From Thiotrichaceae bacterium (GTDB taxonomy: Bacteria > Pseudomonadota > Gammaproteobacteria > SZUA-140), in the NCBI GenBank assembly GCA_002401765.2, contig NVTY02000059.1, positions 62,001 through 126,000 of the forward strand: a stretch of DNA of 64,000 bases. Reading direction: 5' to 3'. The notes beneath the pieces are model-generated. The model had not been told where the DNA came from. It made no database searches and saw only the letters and a list, made by a program, of their open reading frames with translations. Of this stretch, positions 27,265-34,438 are shown piece by piece. How positions within the stretch are numbered: position 1 is the first letter of the stretch; each line of letters begins with the position of its first letter. Both the position numbers and the translations under genes were made by a program.

Positions 27265-28353
27265 CTATTCGAAGCAAGCCTTACCGTGCCGAACAAACGG
27301 CGGTTTAACCACGCGCGCGGGCAACTGTTTGCCGCGCATCTCAACCAGTACCTTTCCTGAGACATCATGGGGAACACGTGCAAATGCAATCGCTTTCCCC
27401 AATGTCGGCGAGAAACTGCCACTGGTCACTTCACCCACCACTTCACCATCCACAATCACCCGCTGGTGAGCACGTAACACGCCGCGATCATCCAGTATCA
27501 AACCCACCAGCTTTCGTGCGGGGGTAGCATTATACTGTGGTTCGAGGGCCTCACGTCCAATAAAATTGCGATCTTGCGGCTCCCACGCCACGGTCCATTT
27601 TAGCCCAGCCTCTAATGGCGAGGTTTCCTCGTCCATTTCGGCACTATAAAGATCCATTCCTGCCTCAAGGCGCAGCGTATCACGGGCACCTAGCCCTACT
27701 GGATGAACCCCGATTTTGTGTAATCTGCGCCAGAAATCAACCGCCTGGTCTGCCGGCACCATCACTTCATAGCCATCTTCACCGGTGTAACCGGTGCGAG
27801 AGATAAAAAAACCTTCAGACTCAACGGCATTAAATGGCGCGAGTCCTTCTGCCTTTTCTCGCTGTTTTTCGCTTAAGAGATCATGCACTTTACTTCTTGC
27901 ATCCGGTCCCTGAACAGCCAGCAATGCAACCTCGGTCAACTCTGTCACACTCACATCAAAGGCCGCCGCATGGCCTTCAATCCACGCCATATCCTTATCA
28001 TGCGTTCCCGCATTGACAACCATTCGATAATAAGTCTCATCAAAGTAGTAGACAATCAAGTCATCCACCACACCACCCTTTTCATTCAGCATGCAGGTAT
28101 AGAGCGCACGACCAGGACTTTTTAAACGATCAACATTATTTGCAAGCAAATATCGCAAGAATTCTCGGGCTCGCTCACCCTTAAGATCAACAAAGGTCAT
28201 ATGCGAAACATCAAACATGCCCGCTTCCCCGCGCACTTTATAATGCTCTTCAACCTGAGAGCCGTAATGCAACGGCATATCCCAACCCGCAAAATCGACT
28301 ATTTTTGCACCCAAATTCAGATGTTCTTGATAAAGCGCTGTTTTTGCACCCAT
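27265..28353 (-). CDS. gcvT: Aminomethyltransferase (glycine cleavage T protein)
   Basis: GcvT releases ammonia and passes the one-carbon unit to tetrahydrofolate. The 362-residue product contains MGAKTALYQEHLNLGAKIVD at the start, DFAGWDMPLHYGSQ near 20, MFDVSHMTFVDLKG near 45, TGYTGEDGYEVMVP near 190 and GLGARDTLRLEAGMDLY near 220, and ends with the C-terminal barrel domain (EVTSGSFSPTLGKAIAF). I prefer the ATG preceded by GGGGAG; the frame also offers a GTG two codons upstream. It is the first gene of the gcv group. No glycine riboswitch is recognisable upstream. Confidence 0.96.
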   Translation of the reverse strand: MGAKTALYQEHLNLGAKIVDFAGWDMPLHYGSQVEEHYKVRGEAGMFDVSHMTFVDLKGERAREFLRYLLANNVDRLKSPGRALYTCMLNEKGGVVDDLIVYYFDETYYRMVVNAGTHDKDMAWIEGHAAAFDVSVTELTEVALLAVQGPDARSKVHDLLSEKQREKAEGLAPFNAVESEGFFISRTGYTGEDGYEVMVPADQAVDFWRRLHKIGVHPVGLGARDTLRLEAGMDLYSAEMDEETSPLEAGLKWTVAWEPQDRNFIGREALEPQYNATPARKLVGLILDDRGVLRAHQRVIVDGEVVGEVTSGSFSPTLGKAIAFARVPHDVSGKVLVEMRGKQLPARVVKPPFVRHGKACFE

Positions 28354-28407
28354 CGTCACTCCCCATCACTAAACAATAATAGACATCAAGCATGTACCCA
28401 ATTTTGT

Positions 28408-28444
28408 TGTGCATCATGCACATATAATAGTGGCATCCTGCCAC
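28408..28444. promoter_or_regulatory. Two tandem 6-3-6 inverted repeats upstream of gcvT
   Basis: TGTGCATCATGCACA (28408-28422) and GTGGCATCCTGCCAC (28430-28444) are two inverted repeats of the same geometry, six-base arms around three bases. They are centred 22 bases apart, on one face of the helix, about 60 bases before the gcvT start. Between them is an AT run (TATAAT on the plus strand). They could be operators for a dimeric regulator of the glycine cleavage genes. The gap from 28360 to 28597 holds nothing else I can name. Confidence 0.4.
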
Positions 28445-28597
28445 CTTTGGTTACACTATCGCTAATGCCTCCTTAAACCATTCCCTTAACCCACCTAAAG
28501 GAACCAATAACTCCCTTCACCCAATAAAAGCAACACCCAATATAACTGTCACTCCATTGAATTCCAAGTACTTTTTATGCACGAGGCTTATCAAATA

Positions 28598-30163
28598 TCA
28601 GCGCATACGCTCTGCCCGCATCATGATCCATAAAGCTGGTAACGTACCCAGAATCAACATGAGTGCAGCAGGAGCGGCTAGTTCTAACATCTCCTCACTC
28701 GATTCGATCCAGATGCGCACTGGCAAGGTGTCATAACCGATCGGGCGCAATATCAGCGTAGCGGGCAGCTCTTTTATCACATCGATAAACACCAACACCC
28801 ACGCAGTCACCATACCGCCGCGGATCATCGGCAGTGTTACCCGCCATAGATTTTCTAATGGCCCTGCCCCGAGTACTCGCCCAGCCTGCTCAATTGATGG
28901 TGTTAACTGCTGTAGCGCAGCCTCCTGAGACTGCACCGCCAGTGGTAAAAACCGCAGCACCAGCGCCATCAATAACACCGCAAGCCCGCCATAGAGGATC
29001 GGCATTTGAGTCAGCACAAATGTAATCACACCCAACGCCACCACCGGGCCAGGCAATACAAAACCAATACTAGAGAGATGCAAATAACTGGTACTCAACC
29101 ATGAGCGTATACGTGTATGATAAAGCGCTACTGGTAGCGCCACCACCACCGTCAAAGTCGCCGCAACAAACCCCAGTACAAGCGAGTTCCGGGTGTAATC
29201 CCAAAATTCTGCGCCGATCAGATCCGCACTCCACGCCAGCCAGCTCCAGTGTAATACCCACACCAGCGGTAATATAAATGAAAATAATGCAATCAAGCCC
29301 AAGCATGCCCATATGAGCACCAACTCGCGCCCACTCGCCCTTCGTGCCTGGAATTTGCGTGCGCGACTACTGCTGAAGTAACGCTGTCGATTACGGAAGA
29401 ATCGTTCCAGTACCAGGAACATCAGGCTCATTGTCACCAGCACCAGGCTAAGCCCTGCTGCGGCCTGATTATCCATCCGCCCCTCCATCTGCATGTAGAT
29501 GCTCAGCGTAAAAGTCTGAAACTGCAACATGCTGACCGCACCAAAATCTGACAGCACATGCAAAACGACCACTGCCAATGCCGCCGCCAACGCTGGGCGA
29601 AGCAGTGGCAACTGCACCCGCCAAAATACTTCAAACGGGGTTGCCCCTTGCATTCTAGCAGCCTCTTCCATGCTAGGGCTCGACTGCAATAACGATGTGC
29701 GCACTAGCAAAAACACATATGAAAAACCCGCCAATGAAAGAATAAACGCCGCGCCCCAACCAGTGTAGATATCAGGGATCGCCACTGACTCGCCAAAAAT
29801 AGCCAGCCAGGTCACCCCCAGCCAACCATCATCTGCAAGTAAAGAGGTGTAAATATAGGCAAATACATAGGTCGGGATTGCGAGTGGTAGCACCATCAGC
29901 CAGATCGCGAATGTACGACCGGAAAATTCTCTCCGCGCAATTAACCACGCCGATGAGACCCCCAGCAGAAGTGAACCAACGGCCACCACCAATCCAAGCC
30001 AAACAGTATTGGCCAGTAGATCAGGTAGACGCGTATTCCATAACCCAACCCAGCGCTCACTTGAAAGCTGGAAACTACTATAGACGACAAAGAACAAAGG
30101 GATAGCCGCCATTAAGACGACTATCCCCGTGACGCCAGAAAGTATTGAGAAGCGCTTTATCAC
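28598..30163 (-). CDS. fbpB: Ferric iron ABC transporter permease (FbpB/HitB type)
   Basis: This 521-residue inner-membrane permease has about twelve membrane helices in two homologous halves. Each half has the EAA-type loop that contacts the ATPase: EEAARMQGATPFEVFWRVQL near residue 180 and EQAGRVLGAGPLENLWRVTL near 430. Two fused permease domains are typical of FbpB-type iron uptake systems. It follows fbpA by about 30 bases on the same strand. The ATPase gene that normally follows (fbpC) is not present; the next gene is gcvT, so the ATPase must be encoded elsewhere or the system is incomplete. Confidence 0.93.
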   Translation of the reverse strand: MIKRFSILSGVTGIVVLMAAIPLFFVVYSSFQLSSERWVGLWNTRLPDLLANTVWLGLVVAVGSLLLGVSSAWLIARREFSGRTFAIWLMVLPLAIPTYVFAYIYTSLLADDGWLGVTWLAIFGESVAIPDIYTGWGAAFILSLAGFSYVFLLVRTSLLQSSPSMEEAARMQGATPFEVFWRVQLPLLRPALAAALAVVVLHVLSDFGAVSMLQFQTFTLSIYMQMEGRMDNQAAAGLSLVLVTMSLMFLVLERFFRNRQRYFSSSRARKFQARRASGRELVLIWACLGLIALFSFILPLVWVLHWSWLAWSADLIGAEFWDYTRNSLVLGFVAATLTVVVALPVALYHTRIRSWLSTSYLHLSSIGFVLPGPVVALGVITFVLTQMPILYGGLAVLLMALVLRFLPLAVQSQEAALQQLTPSIEQAGRVLGAGPLENLWRVTLPMIRGGMVTAWVLVFIDVIKELPATLILRPIGYDTLPVRIWIESSEEMLELAAPAALMLILGTLPALWIMMRAERMR

Positions 30164-30193
30164 CAGTGACTGCCTACTGTTGCCGCACGCCCA

Positions 30194-31201
30194 TTAAGGC
30201 ATGCCAACGGCCTCCAGTAGGTCAATCGTTGCAATACGCCGCTTGCCTAGCGTTACCATCTCAACATTGGAGGCGCGCATGGTATCTGCATCTGGAATCA
30301 CCGCTGAAGCGTCCACGCCCTTGCGCGCAGGATATTCACGGTTCACTTCTGCAAATAGTGCCTGGCCCTTTTTTGATACCAGAAACTCAACAAACTTAAT
30401 GGCGGCGGCAGGTTTCTGCGAATACTTGCTGATCGCAATACCGGCGACATTCCATGCAACACCCATCTCACCATCCCCCTGATCTGGCACAATCACCTTG
30501 ATGGGTGCGTTTGGCGACTTATCCAGGTGGCGGTAAATATAGTAGTGATTCACCAAGCCAACTGCGCGCTTGCCACTCGCGACAGCCTTAACCACTTTGC
30601 TGTGCTTATTAAAGGTACGGCCATCCGCATTTTCTTTCACGCCCTCTAACCAGAGGCGCGTCTGTTCAACACCGGCAGCTTCCATGTACACGGTAACACC
30701 CGCAATAAAACTCCCGTTGCCGCTATGGGTCACCGCAATACGACCTTTTAATCTCGGATCTGCCAGGTCAAACACCGATTTGATAAAGCTCGTATCGACC
30801 TTAGTATTGGCCACTAGCACCCTGGCTCGCGCCGACAGCCCCACCCAAGTATCATCTTCAGCACGCAATTTTGGCGCTATCACATCAACAATATTTTTAG
30901 GCAGTGGCTGAAACAGGCCCATTTGGCTACCCAACTGGAGGTTCCCCGCATCATTACTCAAATAAAGATCCGCGTGGGTACGCTCACCCTCAATCTTTAG
31001 TTTATTCAGCAAGGCGGTCGATTTTGCACTGTGCAAAATCACCTTAATACCCGTTTCTTTGGTGAACGCTTTAACCACTGGCTTGACGAATTTATCGCTA
31101 CGTCCAGAATAGACCACCAGCTCGTCAGCCGCTGCCTGCACCACTGGCATCGCCATCATCACACCCAACAGGGCTAGCCCTAGCTTCTTTAATACTTTCA
31201 T
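30194..31201 (-). CDS. fbpA: Ferric iron ABC transporter periplasmic binding protein
   Basis: This secreted periplasmic iron-binding protein of 335 residues has a signal peptide of about 23 residues (MKVLKKLGLALLGVMMAMPV, then VQAAA). The mature part begins DELVVYSGRSDKFVKP. The two adjacent tyrosines that bind Fe(III) in FbpA proteins are seen in GLVNHYYIYRHL near residue 205. Also typical are LYLSNDAGNLQLGSQ and the C-terminal EVNREYPARKGV. I use the internal ATG because it begins the signal peptide. A Fur-type box 57-75 bases upstream implies iron repression. Confidence 0.93.
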   Translation of the reverse strand: MKVLKKLGLALLGVMMAMPVVQAAADELVVYSGRSDKFVKPVVKAFTKETGIKVILHSAKSTALLNKLKIEGERTHADLYLSNDAGNLQLGSQMGLFQPLPKNIVDVIAPKLRAEDDTWVGLSARARVLVANTKVDTSFIKSVFDLADPRLKGRIAVTHSGNGSFIAGVTVYMEAAGVEQTRLWLEGVKENADGRTFNKHSKVVKAVASGKRAVGLVNHYYIYRHLDKSPNAPIKVIVPDQGDGEMGVAWNVAGIAISKYSQKPAAAIKFVEFLVSKKGQALFAEVNREYPARKGVDASAVIPDADTMRASNVEMVTLGKRRIATIDLLEAVGMP

Positions 31202-31257
31202 TGCCTGACTCTCATAATAACAAAATCGAATAAAACACATAATCCTTAAGGTGAATT

Positions 31258-31276
31258 AATGATAATTATTCTCATT
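31258..31276 (-). promoter_or_regulatory. Fur box upstream of fbpA
   Basis: The 19-base stretch AATGATAATTATTCTCATT closely matches the Fur consensus built of GATAAT/ATTATC units. It lies 57-75 bases before the fbpA start, suitable for repression by iron-loaded Fur. The rest of the 285-base gap to the next gene shows AT-rich sequence with no gene. Confidence 0.7.
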
Positions 31277-31525
31277 CGCAATTGCAACTATTTTATTATT
31301 TTCCGCTCAAAGCAAGCCAAACGCCACTATTACCCATTAAATTAATGTTAAGATTAAAATTAGACAGGGCTTTAATATTAAGCCAAGACTGATATAAAGG
31401 AGTCCCGCAAGGCTTGCTCAGAAATGTACTGCAAAAAAACCCACTGAAACTATATGATGTAATGAGAGAAACGCAGACTAAAATAGACGGTCACGCATGC
31501 CAACACACGCGATCGTCAGAGACAC

Positions 31526-31783
31526 TTACTTCGAGGTTTTTTCTTCTGGCTGCTCACTTGCCTGAGGCGAGGCCTGTTCCGGTACCGGGGCTGAAGCCGA
31601 GACTTGAGTCGGCGCCGCTTGCTCGTCGCTCTTCACCTGCGCCTCTTCCTCAAGCGCTTCGTCGTCATCGTCATCGTCATCCGCCAAAATCACGTACTTC
31701 ATAAAGCTGTATGCAATGAGTGCTGTCATCGAGATAAAGATCACGGGGAATACCCACTGAAACGGTAAATCAAACAGCGCCAT
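31526..31783 (-). CDS. Small membrane protein with acidic Asp/Glu-rich tail
   Basis: I take the internal ATG, giving 85 residues. One membrane helix (about residues 8-27, FPVIFISMTALIAYSFMKYV) is followed by a run of seven Asp and an acidic, then Pro/Ala/Ser/Gln-rich tail. The upstream part of the open frame (to 31924) looks non-coding. The ribosome site is weak (GGA). The family is not recognised. It is divergent from the next membrane protein. The Asp run is encoded by near-perfect GAT/GAC repeats and could vary in length. Confidence 0.55.
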   Translation of the reverse strand: MALFDLPFQWVFPVIFISMTALIAYSFMKYVILADDDDDDDEALEEEAQVKSDEQAAPTQVSASAPVPEQASPQASEQPEEKTSK

Positions 31784-31982
31784 CGTTTGTTGTTCCACAC
31801 GACTATCCTCTATCAATACACATTGACTGGTTAGGTTGAAACAATCATCAACCACTCTGCTGATAGTAGTCTGTTTCCCTTTAAACAACCACCCTGCATG
31901 CGCAGCAAGTACAAATACGATCAATCCATCAGATTAATACAAGGATTGTTACCCAGCATAAAAGTTATGTCACAATAGCCTA

Positions 31983-32420
31983 ATGCATGAATTTATCCTG
32001 ATCCTTCACTTTCTCGGCTTGGCGATGGGTGCCAGCACCCCTTTTTATATGCTTGGATTAGCGCTACACGCACGCCGCCAGAAAGCGCCCGAGGATGCCA
32101 AAAAGATCATACTAGGTGCTGGGGCTGCCATTTCCGGCGTTGGCCTGTTGGGATTAATACTGCTACTCGTCAGCGGCTACTTTCTTTTGATGCAGTCCGG
32201 CATTGATATCAACACACTCAACTGGGCCTTCTGGATGAAGATGGCGATGGTCGCCGCGATCCTTTTTTATACCGTCACGATGAAGATATTTGCCATCAAG
32301 GCAAAACGAAGAGAGGGCGAAGAAGGCATTGCCGCCATGAAAAAGATGAGACGCTTTGCGCTGATTGGCCCTTTTCTCGCCTTTTTAGTAATCAGCTTTG
32401 CGGTGCTTGCCTTTCGCTAA
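31983..32420 (+). CDS. Integral membrane protein of unknown function
   Basis: The 145-residue product has four membrane helices (about 5-25, 45-68, 82-102 and 122-143). The first carries a His in MHEFILILHFLGLAMGAS, a pattern seen in small haem-associated membrane proteins, but no second conserved His is clear. Helix three is preceded by NTLNWAFWMKMAM. It is probably an inner-membrane protein, and I do not recognise the family beyond that. No ribosome site is obvious before the ATG. Confidence 0.65.
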   Translation: MHEFILILHFLGLAMGASTPFYMLGLALHARRQKAPEDAKKIILGAGAAISGVGLLGLILLLVSGYFLLMQSGIDINTLNWAFWMKMAMVAAILFYTVTMKIFAIKAKRREGEEGIAAMKKMRRFALIGPFLAFLVISFAVLAFR

Positions 32421-32544
32421 CCTAGAGTAAACCCACTCAAGAAGACTCCTCGCCGATGGCCTATCTGATGCAGGTTACACCACAATCCGAACAGAAAATT
32501 TGTTGCAGTTAAGCAAGCCTCAGGTCACTTTGCAACCGCACCAT

Positions 32545-32658
32545 TTACCGGCCCCTGCATGAGATAAAAAGCAGCCGCTCAACGACCAATACCACCATCA
32601 CCACGGAACAGAAAAACAGCGGATAGCCGGTAATGCCCAATTGTTCAAACCAAACCAT
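32545..32658 (-). pseudogene. Truncated exbB: N-terminal fragment only
   Basis: A 37-residue frame starts 17 bases past the stop-side boundary of tonB in the gene direction. It reads MVWFEQLGITGYPLFFCSVV, then MVVLVVERLLFISCRGR and a stop. This matches the first membrane helix of ExbB proteins (short polar start, LG..GWPL..CS, then a helix ending in ERL.F). ExbB is normally over 200 residues and is followed by exbD; neither the rest nor exbD is here. The gene order tonB-exbB is that of Vibrio-type clusters, so this is a remnant of a deleted exbB-exbD. It overlooks any annotation limited to long frames. Confidence 0.6.
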
Positions 32659-32674
32659 CTATTCATACTCTCTC

Positions 32675-33421
32675 TTAATTCAAAGCAAACCGTACCGGCA
32701 CCTGTACCCAGGCACTGGAGAGGCTGCCGCGGTAGCTTGCTGGGAAAAACTGCCATTTTTTTACCGCTTGCGCAGCGGCGCGGTCGAGCAGTGAATATCC
32801 AGACGACTTGACGATACGGATGTCTCGGGTGTCACCGCCAGCACTGACCAGTGCCTGCAACAGCACGGTGCCCTGCTGGTTGCGCCGTTTCGCCTGGCGC
32901 GGATAGTGTGGTGGTGCTGGCGCTTGACGAAAACGGGGGGCGAGGCTGACCGGCACCTCCATTTCCACGCCGGTGCGTGGCGCTTCGGCGACCGGCTCAT
33001 GAGCGGCTTCTAAAACTGACGGTTGTTCCACTGCTACGCGCTCCTCTATCGCTAACGGTTCTTCGACCCACTTATTTTCTTCAACAATGGATTGTTCCAT
33101 CAGTACTGGCTCTGAGAGAGATGCCATCTCTATCACAGAATCCAGCATTGGCTTTTGCAGAGCTTTTTTTGGCTTAACAGCTTCTGGAATGGCTATCGAA
33201 TCGGCCACCTTTTTTTCACGCTGTGGCAACAAGGGTTTGACTGGTAGACTCTGAGGCAAACTGACCATGCTTAAACTCAGCGTTGTTGTTGCCGCTGGTA
33301 AAGTGGGCCGCACTGGTTCATCCATCACTACAAGCCAGGCACCATGTAGCGGTAGGGCCACCAGCATCGCCACACCCATGCGAATGTAATCTGCGCCTTG
33401 AGTAACAAACATCAGATTCAT
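32675..33421 (-). CDS. tonB: TonB energy-transducing protein
   Basis: The 248-residue product has an N-terminal membrane anchor (about residues 12-32), a long Pro/Glu/Val-rich periplasmic linker (about 35-160), and the C-terminal TonB domain. The domain includes APPHYPRQAKRRNQQGTVLL near residue 165, then VSAGGDTRDIRIVKSSGYSL and AAQAVKKWQFFPASYRG. TonB transmits proton motive force to outer-membrane receptors such as the siderophore receptor downstream of it on the map. It follows the small secreted protein by 26 bases in one operon and is followed by an exbB fragment only. Confidence 0.9.
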   Translation of the reverse strand: MNLMFVTQGADYIRMGVAMLVALPLHGAWLVVMDEPVRPTLPAATTTLSLSMVSLPQSLPVKPLLPQREKKVADSIAIPEAVKPKKALQKPMLDSVIEMASLSEPVLMEQSIVEENKWVEEPLAIEERVAVEQPSVLEAAHEPVAEAPRTGVEMEVPVSLAPRFRQAPAPPHYPRQAKRRNQQGTVLLQALVSAGGDTRDIRIVKSSGYSLLDRAAAQAVKKWQFFPASYRGSLSSAWVQVPVRFALN

Positions 33422-33447
33422 CGCCTACACACTGCTCATCATCGTCA

Positions 33448-33858
33448 CTAATCCCTTTGCTTTGCATTCTTAGCGAGCCTGTCTTCCAATAAATGAGGCA
33501 TCTGCGCCGCATAACGGGCAGTCGCCTCGGCAGAAAACAGGTAAGCGCGGGCTTTCATCTCATCACCCTCTGCCCTGGCTTTTGCGGCAAGCTGTTTCAG
33601 TTCATTGACCAAGGCGATAGTTGCACTGATGACAGAACCATCCTCAGGATGACGGGTAAACAACCCCTCACCTTCATGTTCTGCGTATTCTCCACGCGCC
33701 CAGGTAGTCAGCATCTCAATCGAATTATTAACAGAGTGATAAGCATCCTGCTTACTGAAACTAAGCGTTCCCTCTTCGGACTCGGCGAGCGCAACAGGAA
33801 TAATAGAAACAAGAGAGGCACCGACAAATGCGGCAATCCATGATCGGGTATTCAACAT
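33448..33858 (-). CDS. Small secreted protein of unknown function in the iron operon
   Basis: The 136-residue product has a signal peptide (about 1-25, ending VALA) and a helical mature part with conserved-looking HSVNNSIEMLTTWARGEY near 42 and ARAYLFSAEATARYAAQM near 108. It has no cysteines. The family is not recognised. It opens the operon with tonB, and an AGCCAGC-type element lies 38 bases upstream of its ATG, so it is probably iron- or siderophore-regulated. The sequence just before its start is nearly the same as that before a broken gene at 47.56 kb. Confidence 0.65.
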   Translation of the reverse strand: MLNTRSWIAAFVGASLVSIIPVALAESEEGTLSFSKQDAYHSVNNSIEMLTTWARGEYAEHEGEGLFTRHPEDGSVISATIALVNELKQLAAKARAEGDEMKARAYLFSAEATARYAAQMPHLLEDRLAKNAKQRD

Positions 33859-33895
33859 ATAAAGCTCCTAAAAAATATTCAAACCACTGTTTCTG

Positions 33896-33932
33896 GCTGG
33901 CTACCTTTGCTGGGAGGCATGGGGCGCTGGCT
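33896..33932 (-). promoter_or_regulatory. AGCCAGC paired element 1 (before the secreted protein/tonB operon)
   Basis: Read on the minus strand it is AGCCAGC, a C-rich run, then GGTAGCCAGC, with the two AGCCAGC cores 30 bases apart. It ends 38 bases before the start of the first gene. Four related elements stand before other iron genes, always in the same orientation. This suggests a direct-repeat binding site for a regulator such as an AraC-family protein. Confidence 0.55.
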
Positions 33933-33962
33933 ATTTTGAGACGCACAGGATGCGCCATACAA

Positions 33963-34170
33963 CTATTTTGTAAGAATCAATTTCTCTTTACTGGTGATCC
34001 GCAAGCGGTACTCTTCACCATGGTGCTCAATCACAAGTACACGCTGCCCCGCCAGCAGTTCATCACTGCTCAGTCGCCGCACCGTAGGGGCATCACCTGA
34101 TTGTGATGGCCTCGTAGCTTGAGGGGCAGCTTGGGGGGGAAGAAATTTTTTCTCTATTCGAATCTTTCAT
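33963..34170 (-). pseudogene. hemP: hemP pseudogene with a one-base frameshift
   Basis: The frame from the ATG runs MKDSNREKISS and then goes out of phase at a run of seven G (plus strand 34133-34139), where the intact copy has six. After the shift the rest is fully preserved: TVRRLSSDELLAGQRVLVIE followed by HHGEEYRLRITSKEKLILTK and a stop. Total length is 208 bases versus 207 in the intact gene. Because the lesion is in a homopolymer, phase variation or a sequencing error are alternatives to true decay. Confidence 0.75.
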
Positions 34171-34438
34171 TTTTATAACTTTTCTGTAACGCCAAATAAC
34201 GAGACGACACGGTTTTTAATATCGCTGTTTTTCGTCTCAGTAGAAAAAAACAAGGTTCTGCATTTCCATCACCCCACCTTGATCGACGCATGTTGTGCAA
34301 CTGTAGTGGTCAAGTCATTTTGGCCACTGACTTTTGAGCTTCCCAGTGTCTTTTTTCCGCCACATCGGGTGCTAAACCCGCATTGTGAGAGGCATCACCT
34401 GATCGTAATGCCCCCGCAGACTGGGGTCATCAAACGAC

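Larger units (their letters stand above)
33865..34306. repeat. Direct repeat copy A flanking the siderophore block
   Basis: This segment is the counterpart of 47571-48050 in the same orientation. Matching parts include CAAACCACTGTTTCTGGCTG just before the iron element, the hemP coding sequence, and the 3' end of the gene before hemP. Copy B carries about 55 extra bases between the iron element and hemP. The repeats are diverged at scattered bases. They enclose a block of about 13.3 kb with the receptor, PepSY and siderophore genes. Confidence 0.8.

Noticed and set aside
28360-28597. Glycine riboswitch upstream of gcvT
   Set aside because: The conserved GGAGAG and CCGAAGGGGC-type cores are not found on the minus strand, so I do not call it.
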